NCBI GenBank assembly: GCA_031398325.1
Contig: JANNNB010000187.1
Coordinates: forward strand, 1-7,367
Direction of reading: 5' to 3'
Length of the DNA stretch: 7,367 bases
From: Sva-07 sp031398325
GTDB lineage: Bacteria > Actinomycetota > Acidimicrobiia > Acidimicrobiales > Ilumatobacteraceae
The notes below the pieces were generated by a model that saw only the letters and a program-made list of their open reading frames with translations, was not told the origin of the DNA and ran no database searches. The translations under genes and the position numbers were made by a program. Positions 1 to 7,367 of this stretch are shown one piece after another; the first letter of the stretch is position 1; each line of letters begins with the position of its first letter.

Positions 1-1
1 G

Positions 2-250
2 TCACTTGACGATGGCAGCGCCCGGCTTGCCATTGCCGCAACCGGTTTTACCGATGTCGTGGTGTGGAATCCGTGGCAGATGCTGTGCGCGCAGTTGCCC
101 GACATGCAGGCACAGGGCTTTCGGAAGATGCTCTGTGTCGAGGCCGCGGTAGCACAGTATCCGGTGACTGTGGCTGCGCGGGGCGTATGGTCGGGCAGCC
201 AAAGGCTGACGCCGGGTGGGCTGGAAATCGGGGCAATCGCTCGGAAATAG
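2..250 (+). CDS. D-hexose-6-phosphate mutarotase (YeaD-like), C-terminal fragment
   Basis: This is the last 82 codons of an open frame that enters from the left edge of the window and ends at TAG 248-250. The segment reads DVVVWNPW, then PDM, then RKMLCVEAA, and ends in an SGSQRLTPGG-like strand. That order (VVWNPW, DMxxxxxxxMLCVE, then a beta-strand with W-x-G-x-Q-x-L-T) is the C-terminal signature of the YeaD/YMR099C group of aldose-1-epimerase-like enzymes, which interconvert the anomers of glucose-6-phosphate and related sugar phosphates. The Glu in CVE, fragment residue 47, corresponds to the family's catalytic glutamate. The upstream two thirds, including the catalytic His, lie outside the window. 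GC here (about 62%) is lower than in the mut operon, and the sequence feels proteobacterial rather than actinobacterial. An internal GTG at 59 opens a shorter frame but is not a plausible start because it falls inside the conserved strand. The family call is fairly secure; the exact sugar specificity is not. Confidence 0.85.
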   Translation, partial: SLDDGSARLAIAATGFTDVVVWNPWQMLCAQLPDMQAQGFRKMLCVEAAVAQYPVTVAARGVWSGSQRLTPGGLEIGAIARK

Positions 251-262
251 TTGATCGTTGCC

Positions 263-297
263 AAAAACATGACAGCCTTGTCAGAGGCATGTTTTTT
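263..297. terminator. Hairpin terminator between convergent gene ends
   Basis: An outer stem AAAAACAT (263-270) pairs with ATGTTTTT (289-296). An inner stem GCCT (275-278) pairs with AGGC (285-288) around a six-base loop, and a GACA bulge lies on the left arm. The right arm runs into a T-tract and the left arm starts with an A-tract, so the element can act in both directions. It begins 13 bases after the mutarotase stop codon and lies downstream of the reverse-strand gene ending at 393, which suits a bidirectional terminator. T-tract hairpins like this are common in proteobacteria. Confidence 0.75.
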
Positions 298-347
298 GTC
301 ATGAATTATTCAATGCTCGATAGACGCGGTGCTCTTCACCGCCATTT

Positions 348-374
348 TGAGTTGAAACGCCTGTTTCGCTCTCA
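348..374. other. Small hairpin downstream of the reverse-strand fragment
   Basis: GAAAC (354-358) and GTTTC (363-367) form a five-base stem around a four-base loop. TGAG (348-351) and CTCA (371-374) can pair outside it across short internal loops. It sits 19 bases beyond the stop codon of the reverse-strand fragment, but no T-run follows on the reverse strand. It may be a weak or factor-assisted terminator, or chance pairing. The rest of the 251-392 gap, apart from this and the terminator at 263-297, shows nothing recognisable. Confidence 0.35.
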
Positions 375-392
375 GGACGCGCGCCCACGGTT

Positions 393-542
393 TCAGGGGG
401 TTTGCTCGAGCTGACGACGTCTTCGCGCATCCTGCGACGCGGCCAACGCCACATCAGGCATGCCCGCCGGCGATGTGTCGGCAATGCGATTGCGACGCCG
501 GTCCAGCCACCACGCCAGGACAGGCAGGGCCACGAACGAACC
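393..542 (-). CDS. Unidentified membrane protein, C-terminal fragment
   Basis: Read on the reverse strand, this frame gives a convincing protein tail of 49 residues ending at TGA (395-393). A hydrophobic stretch (GSFVALPVLAWW) is followed by LDRRRNR, a typical cytoplasmic stop-transfer flank, and then by a polar, Ala/Arg-rich tail ending QLEQTP. The pattern is that of a last transmembrane helix followed by a cytoplasmic tail. Upstream of about 542 the frame stops looking like a membrane protein and there is no start, so the gene is truncated there. It converges on the mutarotase fragment, with the terminator at 263-297 between them, and probably belongs to the same source DNA. I do not recognise the family. 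The frame is supported by residue pattern only, so the call is moderate. Confidence 0.55.
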   Translation of the reverse strand, partial: GSFVALPVLAWWLDRRRNRIADTSPAGMPDVALAASQDARRRRQLEQTP

Positions 543-560
543 CGGTGTCTGCGCACATGT
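540..560. other. Apparent junction between two DNAs of different origin
   Basis: Left of this point the coding content is a convergent pair of truncated genes with moderate GC and a T-tract terminator. Right of it, coding begins in the style of a high-GC actinobacterium, with Asp/Val/Arg-rich proteins and GTC, CTC and CGC codons. The reverse-strand membrane-protein frame loses its character at about 542, and the forward frame of the next gene becomes convincing only from the ATG at 557. No IS ends, tRNA gene or direct repeats are visible at the boundary, which favours an assembly misjoin over a mobile-element insertion. The exact breakpoint cannot be placed to the base. Confidence 0.5.
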
Positions 561-1006
561 GGTCGAGATCAGCGACGGCGTGGCGGCTCGGGACCATCGC
601 GGTCGTCGGACTGCTCGTGATGCCGGTCGTGATCGACCGCGACAGTTTCCCGTTGTCGACGTACCCGATGTACTCCCGGGCCAGGACCGCCGAGGTCACG
701 ATCCCATCGGCGATCGCGATCGACGACGACGGCGGAGAGCACCGGCTCGGCTTGCAGGTGATCGGTGCGAGCGACGACCCGCTCATCGTCGCAGGCGAGC
801 TGCGCGCCGCGATCGCTCGCGATCGGGCCGCCGATCGGTGTCGTTCGATCGCCGAGCGTGTCTCGCCGTCACTGGTCGCCGAACTCGATCTCATCCGCAT
901 CGAGGTCGTCATGGAACGCCACGACGCGGTCGCCCAGGTGGCAGGCGAATCGAGCCTGCTCGATCGGACGGTCCACGCCACCTGCGCTCCAGAGGCAGCG
1001 TCGTGA
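557..1006 (+). CDS. Small membrane-anchored protein with FPLSTYPMYS motif
   Basis: The predicted product has 149 residues. A short basic N-terminus is followed by one hydrophobic helix (about residues 8-26, LGTIAVVGLLVMPVV). Next comes the motif DSFPLSTYPMYS (29-40), and then a soluble alpha/beta-looking domain rich in acidic and Arg residues. The single helix suggests a signal anchor with the rest outside the membrane. I recognise no catalytic motif and assign no function. Its stop overlaps the GTG of the HTTM-type gene (GTGA at 1003-1006), so the two are almost certainly co-translated and may act together. ATG 557 was chosen because the upstream part of the frame (ATG 473, GTG 545) encodes Cys/Pro-rich sequence that looks non-coding and lies across the suspected junction. 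No clear ribosome binding site precedes 557, and the native start may have been lost at the junction. Confidence 0.75.
   Translation: MWSRSATAWRLGTIAVVGLLVMPVVIDRDSFPLSTYPMYSRARTAEVTIPSAIAIDDDGGEHRLGLQVIGASDDPLIVAGELRAAIARDRAADRCRSIAERVSPSLVAELDLIRIEVVMERHDAVAQVAGESSLLDRTVHATCAPEAAS
991..995 (+). promoter_or_regulatory. Ribosome binding site for the HTTM-type gene
   Basis: AGAGG lies seven bases before the GTG at 1003 and inside the end of the preceding gene. It decides the start: the frame is open back to 460, but this is the start with both a Shine-Dalgarno match and the four-base GTGA overlap typical of coupled genes. Confidence 0.65.
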
Positions 1007-1920
1007 GCCGACTCCCCCCGATCATCCACGCCGATGCTCCGGCCGAGCGGTTGGCGGCGGTGCGGATGGCGATCGGCATGTTCTCCGTGATCTACCTCGT
1101 GTCACGCATCCCGGTGTTGCTCGGTCTCCGCGACCGTGTCGCCGAGGATTTCCGTGGGGTCGGCATCTTCCGCTGGCTCGACGAGCCGGTGCCCGATTGG
1201 ATCGTCACGTTCGGTGTGGCCACCGCCGTCGGATCGGGGATCGGCTTCATCGCTGGTGCGTGCTTCGTCGTGTCCGGGCCGGTCTTCGCGGTCACCATGC
1301 TGGGCCTGACCACGTACCGCTCGTCGTGGGGACAGCTGCTGCACTTCGAGAACCTGATGGTGATCCACCTCGTGATTCTCGCGGTGGCCGCCTCGGCCGA
1401 CGCCTGGTCCGTCGACGCGCATCGTCGGGCACGCCACCGGACGGCCGGCGGGACCCACGTCTACTCGTCGCCGCTGCGCCTGGTGTGCATCGTCGTCGTG
1501 ATCTCCTATGTCATCGCCGGATTCGCCAAGCTGCGCTATGGGGGCCTCGACTGGATCTTCGGCGACGCGCTGCGCAACCACGTCGCATACTCCGCAGCCC
1601 GCCTCGAACTGCTCGGCGGGACTCCGTCACCGCTCGCCGAGTTCGCGGTTCGTCAGGCCTGGATGTTCCCGCCGATGGCGGCGGCAGCCGTCGTCATCGA
1701 GCTCGCTGCGCCGATCGCCATGTTCGGCGGCTGGTACAGGAACACGTGGGTCGGTGCGGCGTGGCTGATGCACCTCGGAATCGCGGTGCTGATGCTGGTC
1801 GCCTTTCCGTACCCGTTGTTCCTGGTGGCGTTCGCACCGTTCTTCCCGTTGGAGAAGATCGTCGACGCCCCGCCGCTCATTCGCCTGCGAGGAGTCGGCG
1901 CGCCGCGATCCCCGGGGTGA
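1003..1920 (+). CDS. HTTM-type multi-pass membrane protein
   Basis: The product has 305 residues with roughly six to eight hydrophobic segments (about 22-41, 66-104 possibly as two, 117-133, 158-178, 224-242, 247-268, 270-283). Features typical of the HTTM (horizontally transferred transmembrane) / vitamin K-dependent gamma-carboxylase-like family are visible. They are an early Arg-containing helix (ERLAAVRMAIG), a HFENL motif after a Ser-rich loop (residues 114-118), the hallmark YVIAGFAKLRYGGLDW with W184 followed by G187 and DAL, and a late E-x-x-x-P in a helix (E233, P237). It lacks the large lumenal carboxylase domain of the eukaryotic enzyme, as bacterial short HTTM proteins do. Substrate and reaction are unknown. 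It is coupled to the small anchored protein upstream, which may be its partner. Its last 44 bases overlap the 3' end of meaB on the other strand. The family call is good; function is open. Confidence 0.8.
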   Translation: MSRLPPIIHADAPAERLAAVRMAIGMFSVIYLVSRIPVLLGLRDRVAEDFRGVGIFRWLDEPVPDWIVTFGVATAVGSGIGFIAGACFVVSGPVFAVTMLGLTTYRSSWGQLLHFENLMVIHLVILAVAASADAWSVDAHRRARHRTAGGTHVYSSPLRLVCIVVVISYVIAGFAKLRYGGLDWIFGDALRNHVAYSAARLELLGGTPSPLAEFAVRQAWMFPPMAAAAVVIELAAPIAMFGGWYRNTWVGAAWLMHLGIAVLMLVAFPYPLFLVAFAPFFPLEKIVDAPPLIRLRGVGAPRSPG

Positions 1921-2854
1921 TCGTTCCGGCGCGAAGTTCGGCCTCGATCGTCGCTGCCTGGTCGCGCACCGCTGGCCGCTGGCGGAAGTTGCGCACGATG
2001 GCCTCGTCCACCGATGACCACATCCACGACACCTGCTGATCGGCGCGCCGGGCGGCGAACGCACCCGTCGATTCCATCGTCACGCGATGGCGGGTGACCT
2101 GTGCCCAGACCTCGGCCAACCCGTCACCGGTTGCAGCGCTGCACGTGAGCACCGGTGGGATCCAGGCGGCACCCGGGGGGTGGAGCAGCTCGAGCGCGAT
2201 CGCCAACTCGCGCGCCGCCATCTTGGCCTCGTTCAGGTGTGTACCGTCGGCCTTGTTGACCGACAGCACGTCGGCGAGTTCCAGCACGCCCTTCTTGATG
2301 CCCTGAAGTGAGTCGCCCGTGCGCGCGAGCATCAGGACGAGGAACGTGTCGGTCAGGTTGGCCACCGTCGTCTCCGACTGTCCGACGCCGACCGTCTCCA
2401 CCAGAACGACGTCGTAGCCGGCCGCCTCGACGATCACGATCGCCTCCCGAGTTGCCGCCGCCACGCCGCCCAGCGTGCCCGAGGTGGGCGAGGGGCGGAT
2501 GAACGCAGCCGGGTCGACCGACAACCGTTCCATACGCGTCTTGTCCCCCAGGATGCTGCCACCGGTGCGCGTCGACGACGGGTCGACGGCAAGCACGGCC
2601 ACCTTGTGTTCGTCGTCCGTCAACATCGTGCCGAGGGCGTCGATGAACGTCGATTTGCCAACCCCCGGCACACCGGTGATGCCGACCCGATGGCTGGCGA
2701 CCGCATGCGGGAGGAGGCGTGTCAGCAGCTCCTCGGCGAGCGGTCGATGGTCGGGATGCGTCGACTCGACGAGCGTGATCGCCTGCCCGAGATAGCGCCG
2801 GTCGGCCGCCAGGACGCCCTGCTCGTAGGCGTCGAGGTCGATCTGGCGCACCAT
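1877..2854 (-). CDS. meaB: Methylmalonyl-CoA mutase-associated GTPase MeaB
   Basis: The 325-residue product has the usual length and layout of MeaB/ArgK-type SIMIBI G proteins. A helical N-terminal arm (1-55) is followed by the P-loop GVPGVGKST (61-69), the conserved block VDPSSTRTGGSILGDKTRM (90-108), the Walker B/G3 region VETVGVGQSE (152-161), a switch-III-like ARTGDSLQGIKKG (177-189), NKAD (200-203) as guanine-specificity motif, and a CSA-type G5 (238-240). A C-terminal helical dimerisation segment completes it. MeaB binds methylmalonyl-CoA mutase and uses GTP to gate adenosylcobalamin delivery and to protect the mutase from inactivation. It is the third gene of the operon, starting 17 bases after the mutB stop. 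ATG 2854-2852 is chosen, with only a weak GAGA ribosome site five bases upstream. Its 3' end overlaps the convergent HTTM-type gene. All nucleotide-binding motifs are intact. Confidence 0.97.
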   Translation of the reverse strand: MVRQIDLDAYEQGVLAADRRYLGQAITLVESTHPDHRPLAEELLTRLLPHAVASHRVGITGVPGVGKSTFIDALGTMLTDDEHKVAVLAVDPSSTRTGGSILGDKTRMERLSVDPAAFIRPSPTSGTLGGVAAATREAIVIVEAAGYDVVLVETVGVGQSETTVANLTDTFLVLMLARTGDSLQGIKKGVLELADVLSVNKADGTHLNEAKMAARELAIALELLHPPGAAWIPPVLTCSAATGDGLAEVWAQVTRHRVTMESTGAFAARRADQQVSWMWSSVDEAIVRNFRQRPAVRDQAATIEAELRAGTITPGIAARRLLAGE

Positions 2855-2871
2855 GATGTTCTCGTTCGGCG

Positions 2872-5084
<2,213 letters not shown>

Positions 5085-5088
<4 letters not shown>

Positions 5089-6950
5089 TGTGCAACCTCG
5101 TAATCGCCGACCTGCATGGCGTCGAGCGTACGCGTGAGGACGTCGAGGATGTCGCTGCCGACGCCGACCTCTTCGTCGACCCCCGCGATGTCGAGCTTGC
5201 GACCGGCGACGTAGATCCGCTCTGCACCCGCCGCACGGAGTTCATCGGCGGCCGCGGCTGCGAGTTGCCCGTAGACCGGGTCGGAGGAGCACAGGCAGGC
5301 CACGGCGGCGCCGGAATCGGCGAAGTCGGTCGGCGGTCCTGCTTCGGTTCCGATCCCGGCAGCCTCGAACAGGTTCTTCGCGAACGTGGCGCGGGCGGTG
5401 AACTGCGCCGGCGTACCGAGCGTGGCGAGGAACACGACCGGTCGGGTCCCGGTGGTCGCGGCGAACCGGTCGGCGCGGGCCCGCTGGCGTTCGAACGGGG
5501 CACTCGCCCGTTGCAGCCGCAGTGGTTCGAACACCGTGTGTTCGAGCACCGATGGTTCGGGCTCCGGTGGCGGTGGCGTCTCGCCGATGTCGGGGAACTC
5601 GGTCAGTCCGGTCAGCGCCTGATTGCGCACCGCGATCCGGCGACAACGGGCGGCCCGTGCCTCGGCGAGTGAGGTGTGCACTCCTCCGGCCAGGACAGCG
5701 GCGACGATGCCACCGGCGGCCTCGATCCGCCGCAGTTCCGTCCAGGCCGCAGTGGCGAGTTGGTCGGTCAACTGCTCGACGTACCACGACCCCCCTGCCG
5801 GATCGATCACGCGTGCGAGGTTGCTCTCCATCTGCAGCACGTTCTGGGTGTTGCGGGCGATCCGGCGCCCGAGCGACGTGCCGCCCTCGGTGATCAGTCC
5901 GTCGTGCGGCAGGATCGACACCGCGTCGGCGCCGCCCATCCCGGCTGCGAAGCACGCCACCGTCGACCGCAACGCGTTCACCCACGGGTCGTAGCGGGTC
6001 ATCATCACGCGCGACGCGTCGGCGTGGTGGTACGAACCGCGTGCCTCTGGGACGAGCCCGGCGATCTCGCCGACGCGCGACCACAGGCGGCGGGCGGCGC
6101 GGAACTTGGCGATCGTCTCGAACTGGTCCGCCGTCGCGGCCCACCTGAACTCGATCGCTTCGACCGCCCGTTCCAGTGAAACGCCCGCGGCAGTCAGGGC
6201 CCGCACGACGTGGCATGCGGCGGCGATGTTCCAGCCCAGTTCCTGGGCGTCGGTGGCGCCGGATTCGTGCCAGACCGTGCCGTCGGCCACCACGACCCGT
6301 GCGTTCGGGGCGGAATCCCCCAACTCGTCGACGAGCGCGGCGATCCGGCCCCAGCCGGCGTCGAGGTCGTACGTGCCGCCCGATCGTCCCCACGCGCCGA
6401 TCGGGTCGACGCCGAGTGTGCCCCGGCGGTCATCCGACGCGATCGACGCCGCGTCCCAGGCGCCGGCCAGCAACGAAGCGGCGGCCGTGCCGTCGTCACC
6501 GTCGGGCGTGGCGAGCGAGATCGGCGCCAGTTCGAGGTACACGCCGGCCAGCAGTCGTTCCATCTCCGCCGCATCGACGTCGGCCGGGAGTTCGAGCAAC
6601 ACCCCGGTCGCTCCCGATTCGAGTTCGCCCACTGCGGTCGAACCCTCGATCGTCGGCCACACCCGCTGCCGGACCTCCCACGGCGCGGGCGCCACATGGG
6701 TCGAACGGACGAACGGTGCGAAGCCGGGCAGGCCGACATCGATCGACTGTGACGAGTCGAACAACGGCTGGATCTGGAGCCCATCCTCCGTCGTCGACAC
6801 CAGCTGGCGGGCGAAGGCCTCGTCGAACTCCTCGTCGGTGGCGTTGGGATTCGCCTTCAGGATCACGCCGCGCACGGCTCGCAACCACGCCTCCCGCGTC
6901 GCCGACGGCCCGTCCGAGCGAGAAGGGTCGTCCGAACGTGGCGCGGTCAT
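5085..6950 (-). CDS. mutA: Methylmalonyl-CoA mutase small subunit MutA
   Basis: The product has 621 residues, normal for the small, non-catalytic subunit. The N-terminal part (about 15-135) carries RQLVSTTEDGLQIQPLF (48-64), typical of MutA. A TIM barrel follows with EFRWAATADQFETIAKFRAARRLW-type sequence (267-290), DPWVNALRSTVACFAAGMGGAD (321-342) and RIARNTQNVLQMES (363-376). A Pro/Glu-rich linker (about 455-482) leads to a degenerate B12-like domain (about 500-615). That domain has no DxHxxG motif: the stretch after FLATLG (507-512) reads TPAQFTAR, so no cobalt-ligand His is present, as expected for MutA. It forms a heterodimer with MutB, encoded next with a GTGA overlap. ATG 6950-6948 is preferred because the frame continues upstream to 7106 only as Arg-rich, non-homologous sequence across the MFS remnant. 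No Shine-Dalgarno lies at the normal distance; a GGAGG sits about 23 bases upstream, so initiation may be leaderless or unusual. Confidence 0.95.
5096..5099 (-). promoter_or_regulatory. Ribosome binding site for mutB
   Basis: On the reverse strand GAGG lies seven bases before the GTG start of mutB and within the last codons of mutA. Together with the four-base stop/start overlap it supports GTG 5088 as the start and translational coupling of the two mutase subunits, which are needed in equal amounts. Confidence 0.65.
5511..5570 (-). repeat. Four-unit 15-bp in-frame tandem repeat in the MutA linker
   Basis: Three clear units start with TTCGA or TTCGG at 5526, 5541 and 5556 on the plus strand. 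A more diverged fourth unit is at 5511. The period is exactly 15 bases and in frame with mutA. On the protein the units read PPEPE, PSVLE, HTVFE and PLRLQ (residues 461-480). They form the Pro/Glu linker between the TIM barrel and the vestigial B12 domain, which tolerates length change. The divergence between units suggests an old expansion. Confidence 0.65.
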
Positions 6951-6968
6951 GGTCAAAGTCAACCCGGT

Positions 6969-6997
6969 GAGGGCCTCCGCCAGCAAAGCAGGCCCTC
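6969..6997. repeat. 8-bp inverted repeat upstream of mutA
   Basis: GAGGGCCT (6969-6976) and AGGCCCTC (6990-6997) are perfect inverted copies around a 13-base spacer. The near arm is 18 bases before the mutA start, and on the mutA strand a TTGACTTTGACC stretch lies between them. It could be an operator, or a hairpin in the mutA leader that covers the only GGAGG in the region (reverse strand, overlapping the near arm). It also lies exactly where the MFS homology on the other strand begins, so it may mark a breakpoint. No T-run follows on either strand, so a simple terminator is unlikely. I found no confident -35/-10 pair for mutA. Confidence 0.5.
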
Positions 6998-7367
6998 GGC
7001 CTCTTGCGCGTCGAAGGTTCCGCACTGCGCGGCGAGATTGCCGACGGCTTCCGGTGGCTCTGGAACGACACGCTGCTGCGTCGCCTCGCGACGATCTCGA
7101 CGGCACTCGGCGCCGCGTCGTACATCGGTATCACCGTTCTCGTCCTCTTCGCCCGCGAGACGCTCGGTCTGTCGGCGTTCGGGTACGGCCTGCTCCTCGT
7201 GCCGGGGGCTTCCGGTGGGCTCGCTCCTCGCTCCTCGCACCCCGGCTCCGGCGCTATCCGCTGCGTCTCGCGCTCGCCGGTGCCGTCTCGGTTCGGGCCT
7301 GACCACGTGGATCATGGCGGGCGTCTCGTCCCCGATCGCGGCGTCGCTGCTCGCTGCCGGGTCACTC
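6971..7367 (+). pseudogene. MFS transporter fragment, 5'-truncated and frameshifted
   Basis: From about 7010 the plus strand encodes RGEIADGFRWLW, then LLRRLATISTALGAA, then VLVLFARETLGLSAFGYGLLL. This is the central cytoplasmic loop and seventh helix region of actinobacterial MFS exporters (EntS-like group). A stop at 6968-6970 closes the frame upstream, and beyond it lies mutA on the other strand, so the first six helices are absent. Homology then shifts: at about 7220-7228 it moves to the frame reading SSLLAPRLRRYPLRLALAGAV, and at about 7290-7298 to the frame reading GLTTWIMAGVSSPIAASLL. Each step fits loss of one base next to a G or C run. The final frame is open to the window edge. It may be a decayed gene, or an intact gene damaged by consensus errors and a misjoin near 6970-7000. 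The family call is good; its status as a pseudogene is less certain. Confidence 0.7.

Noticed and set aside
460..1002. Upstream extension of the HTTM-type frame back to ATG 460
   Set aside because: The extension is Arg-rich with no hydrophobic pattern and overlaps the real small anchored protein in another frame. GTG 1003 has a ribosome site and a coupled stop/start.
6951..7010. A cobalamin riboswitch upstream of mutA
   Set aside because: No B12-box-like element was recognised and the leader available before the MFS sequence is too short for the full aptamer.
6951..7106. N-terminal extension of MutA to a start at 7106
   Set aside because: The added 52 residues are Arg-rich, unlike MutA N-termini, and lie antisense to recognisable MFS sequence.
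6106..7302. A 398-codon plus-strand frame covering the start half of mutA and the MFS region
   Set aside because: Most of it is Ser/Arg/Pro-rich antisense shadow of mutA. Only its last 25 or so codons (from about 7228) carry MFS homology, and these are included in the pseudogene call.

Overview
The window is a high-GC (about 70% in sampled stretches) actinobacterial segment whose core is a vitamin B12-dependent methylmalonyl-CoA mutase operon on the reverse strand. The protein sequences resemble the mycobacterial/acidimicrobial type. Both ends look foreign or broken, so the window may be a metagenome-assembled contig with at least one misjoin.

Layout. (1) Positions 1 to about 545 differ in character: GC is about 62% in the first 180 bases and about 43% at 251-360. 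They hold the C-terminus of a YeaD-type D-hexose-6-phosphate mutarotase (+), a hairpin terminator with a T-run, and the C-terminal 49 codons of an unidentified membrane protein (-). This is a convergent gene pair of proteobacterial flavour, and the second gene is cut off at about 542. (2) Positions 557-1920 (+) carry a translationally coupled pair: a small protein with one membrane anchor and an FPLSTYPMYS motif, then an HTTM-type multi-pass membrane protein. (3) Positions 1877-6950 (-) carry mutA, mutB and meaB, overlapping or nearly so. (4) Positions 6971-7367 (+) show an MFS transporter fragment that has no N-terminal half and needs two single-base corrections to read through.

How the genes work together. 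MutA (B12-less small subunit) and MutB (catalytic, AdoCbl-binding large subunit) form the mutase that interconverts (R)-methylmalonyl-CoA and succinyl-CoA. MeaB is the G-protein chaperone that loads and protects the cofactor. The operon reads mutA, then mutB (4-base GTGA overlap), then meaB (17-base gap). Its tail overlaps the tail of the HTTM gene by 44 bases on the opposite strand. No methylmalonyl-CoA epimerase, propionyl-CoA carboxylase or cobalamin riboswitch is visible.

The core metabolism is well known. The less described items are the small-protein/HTTM pair, a 15-bp in-frame tandem repeat in the MutA linker, and the two anomalous ends.
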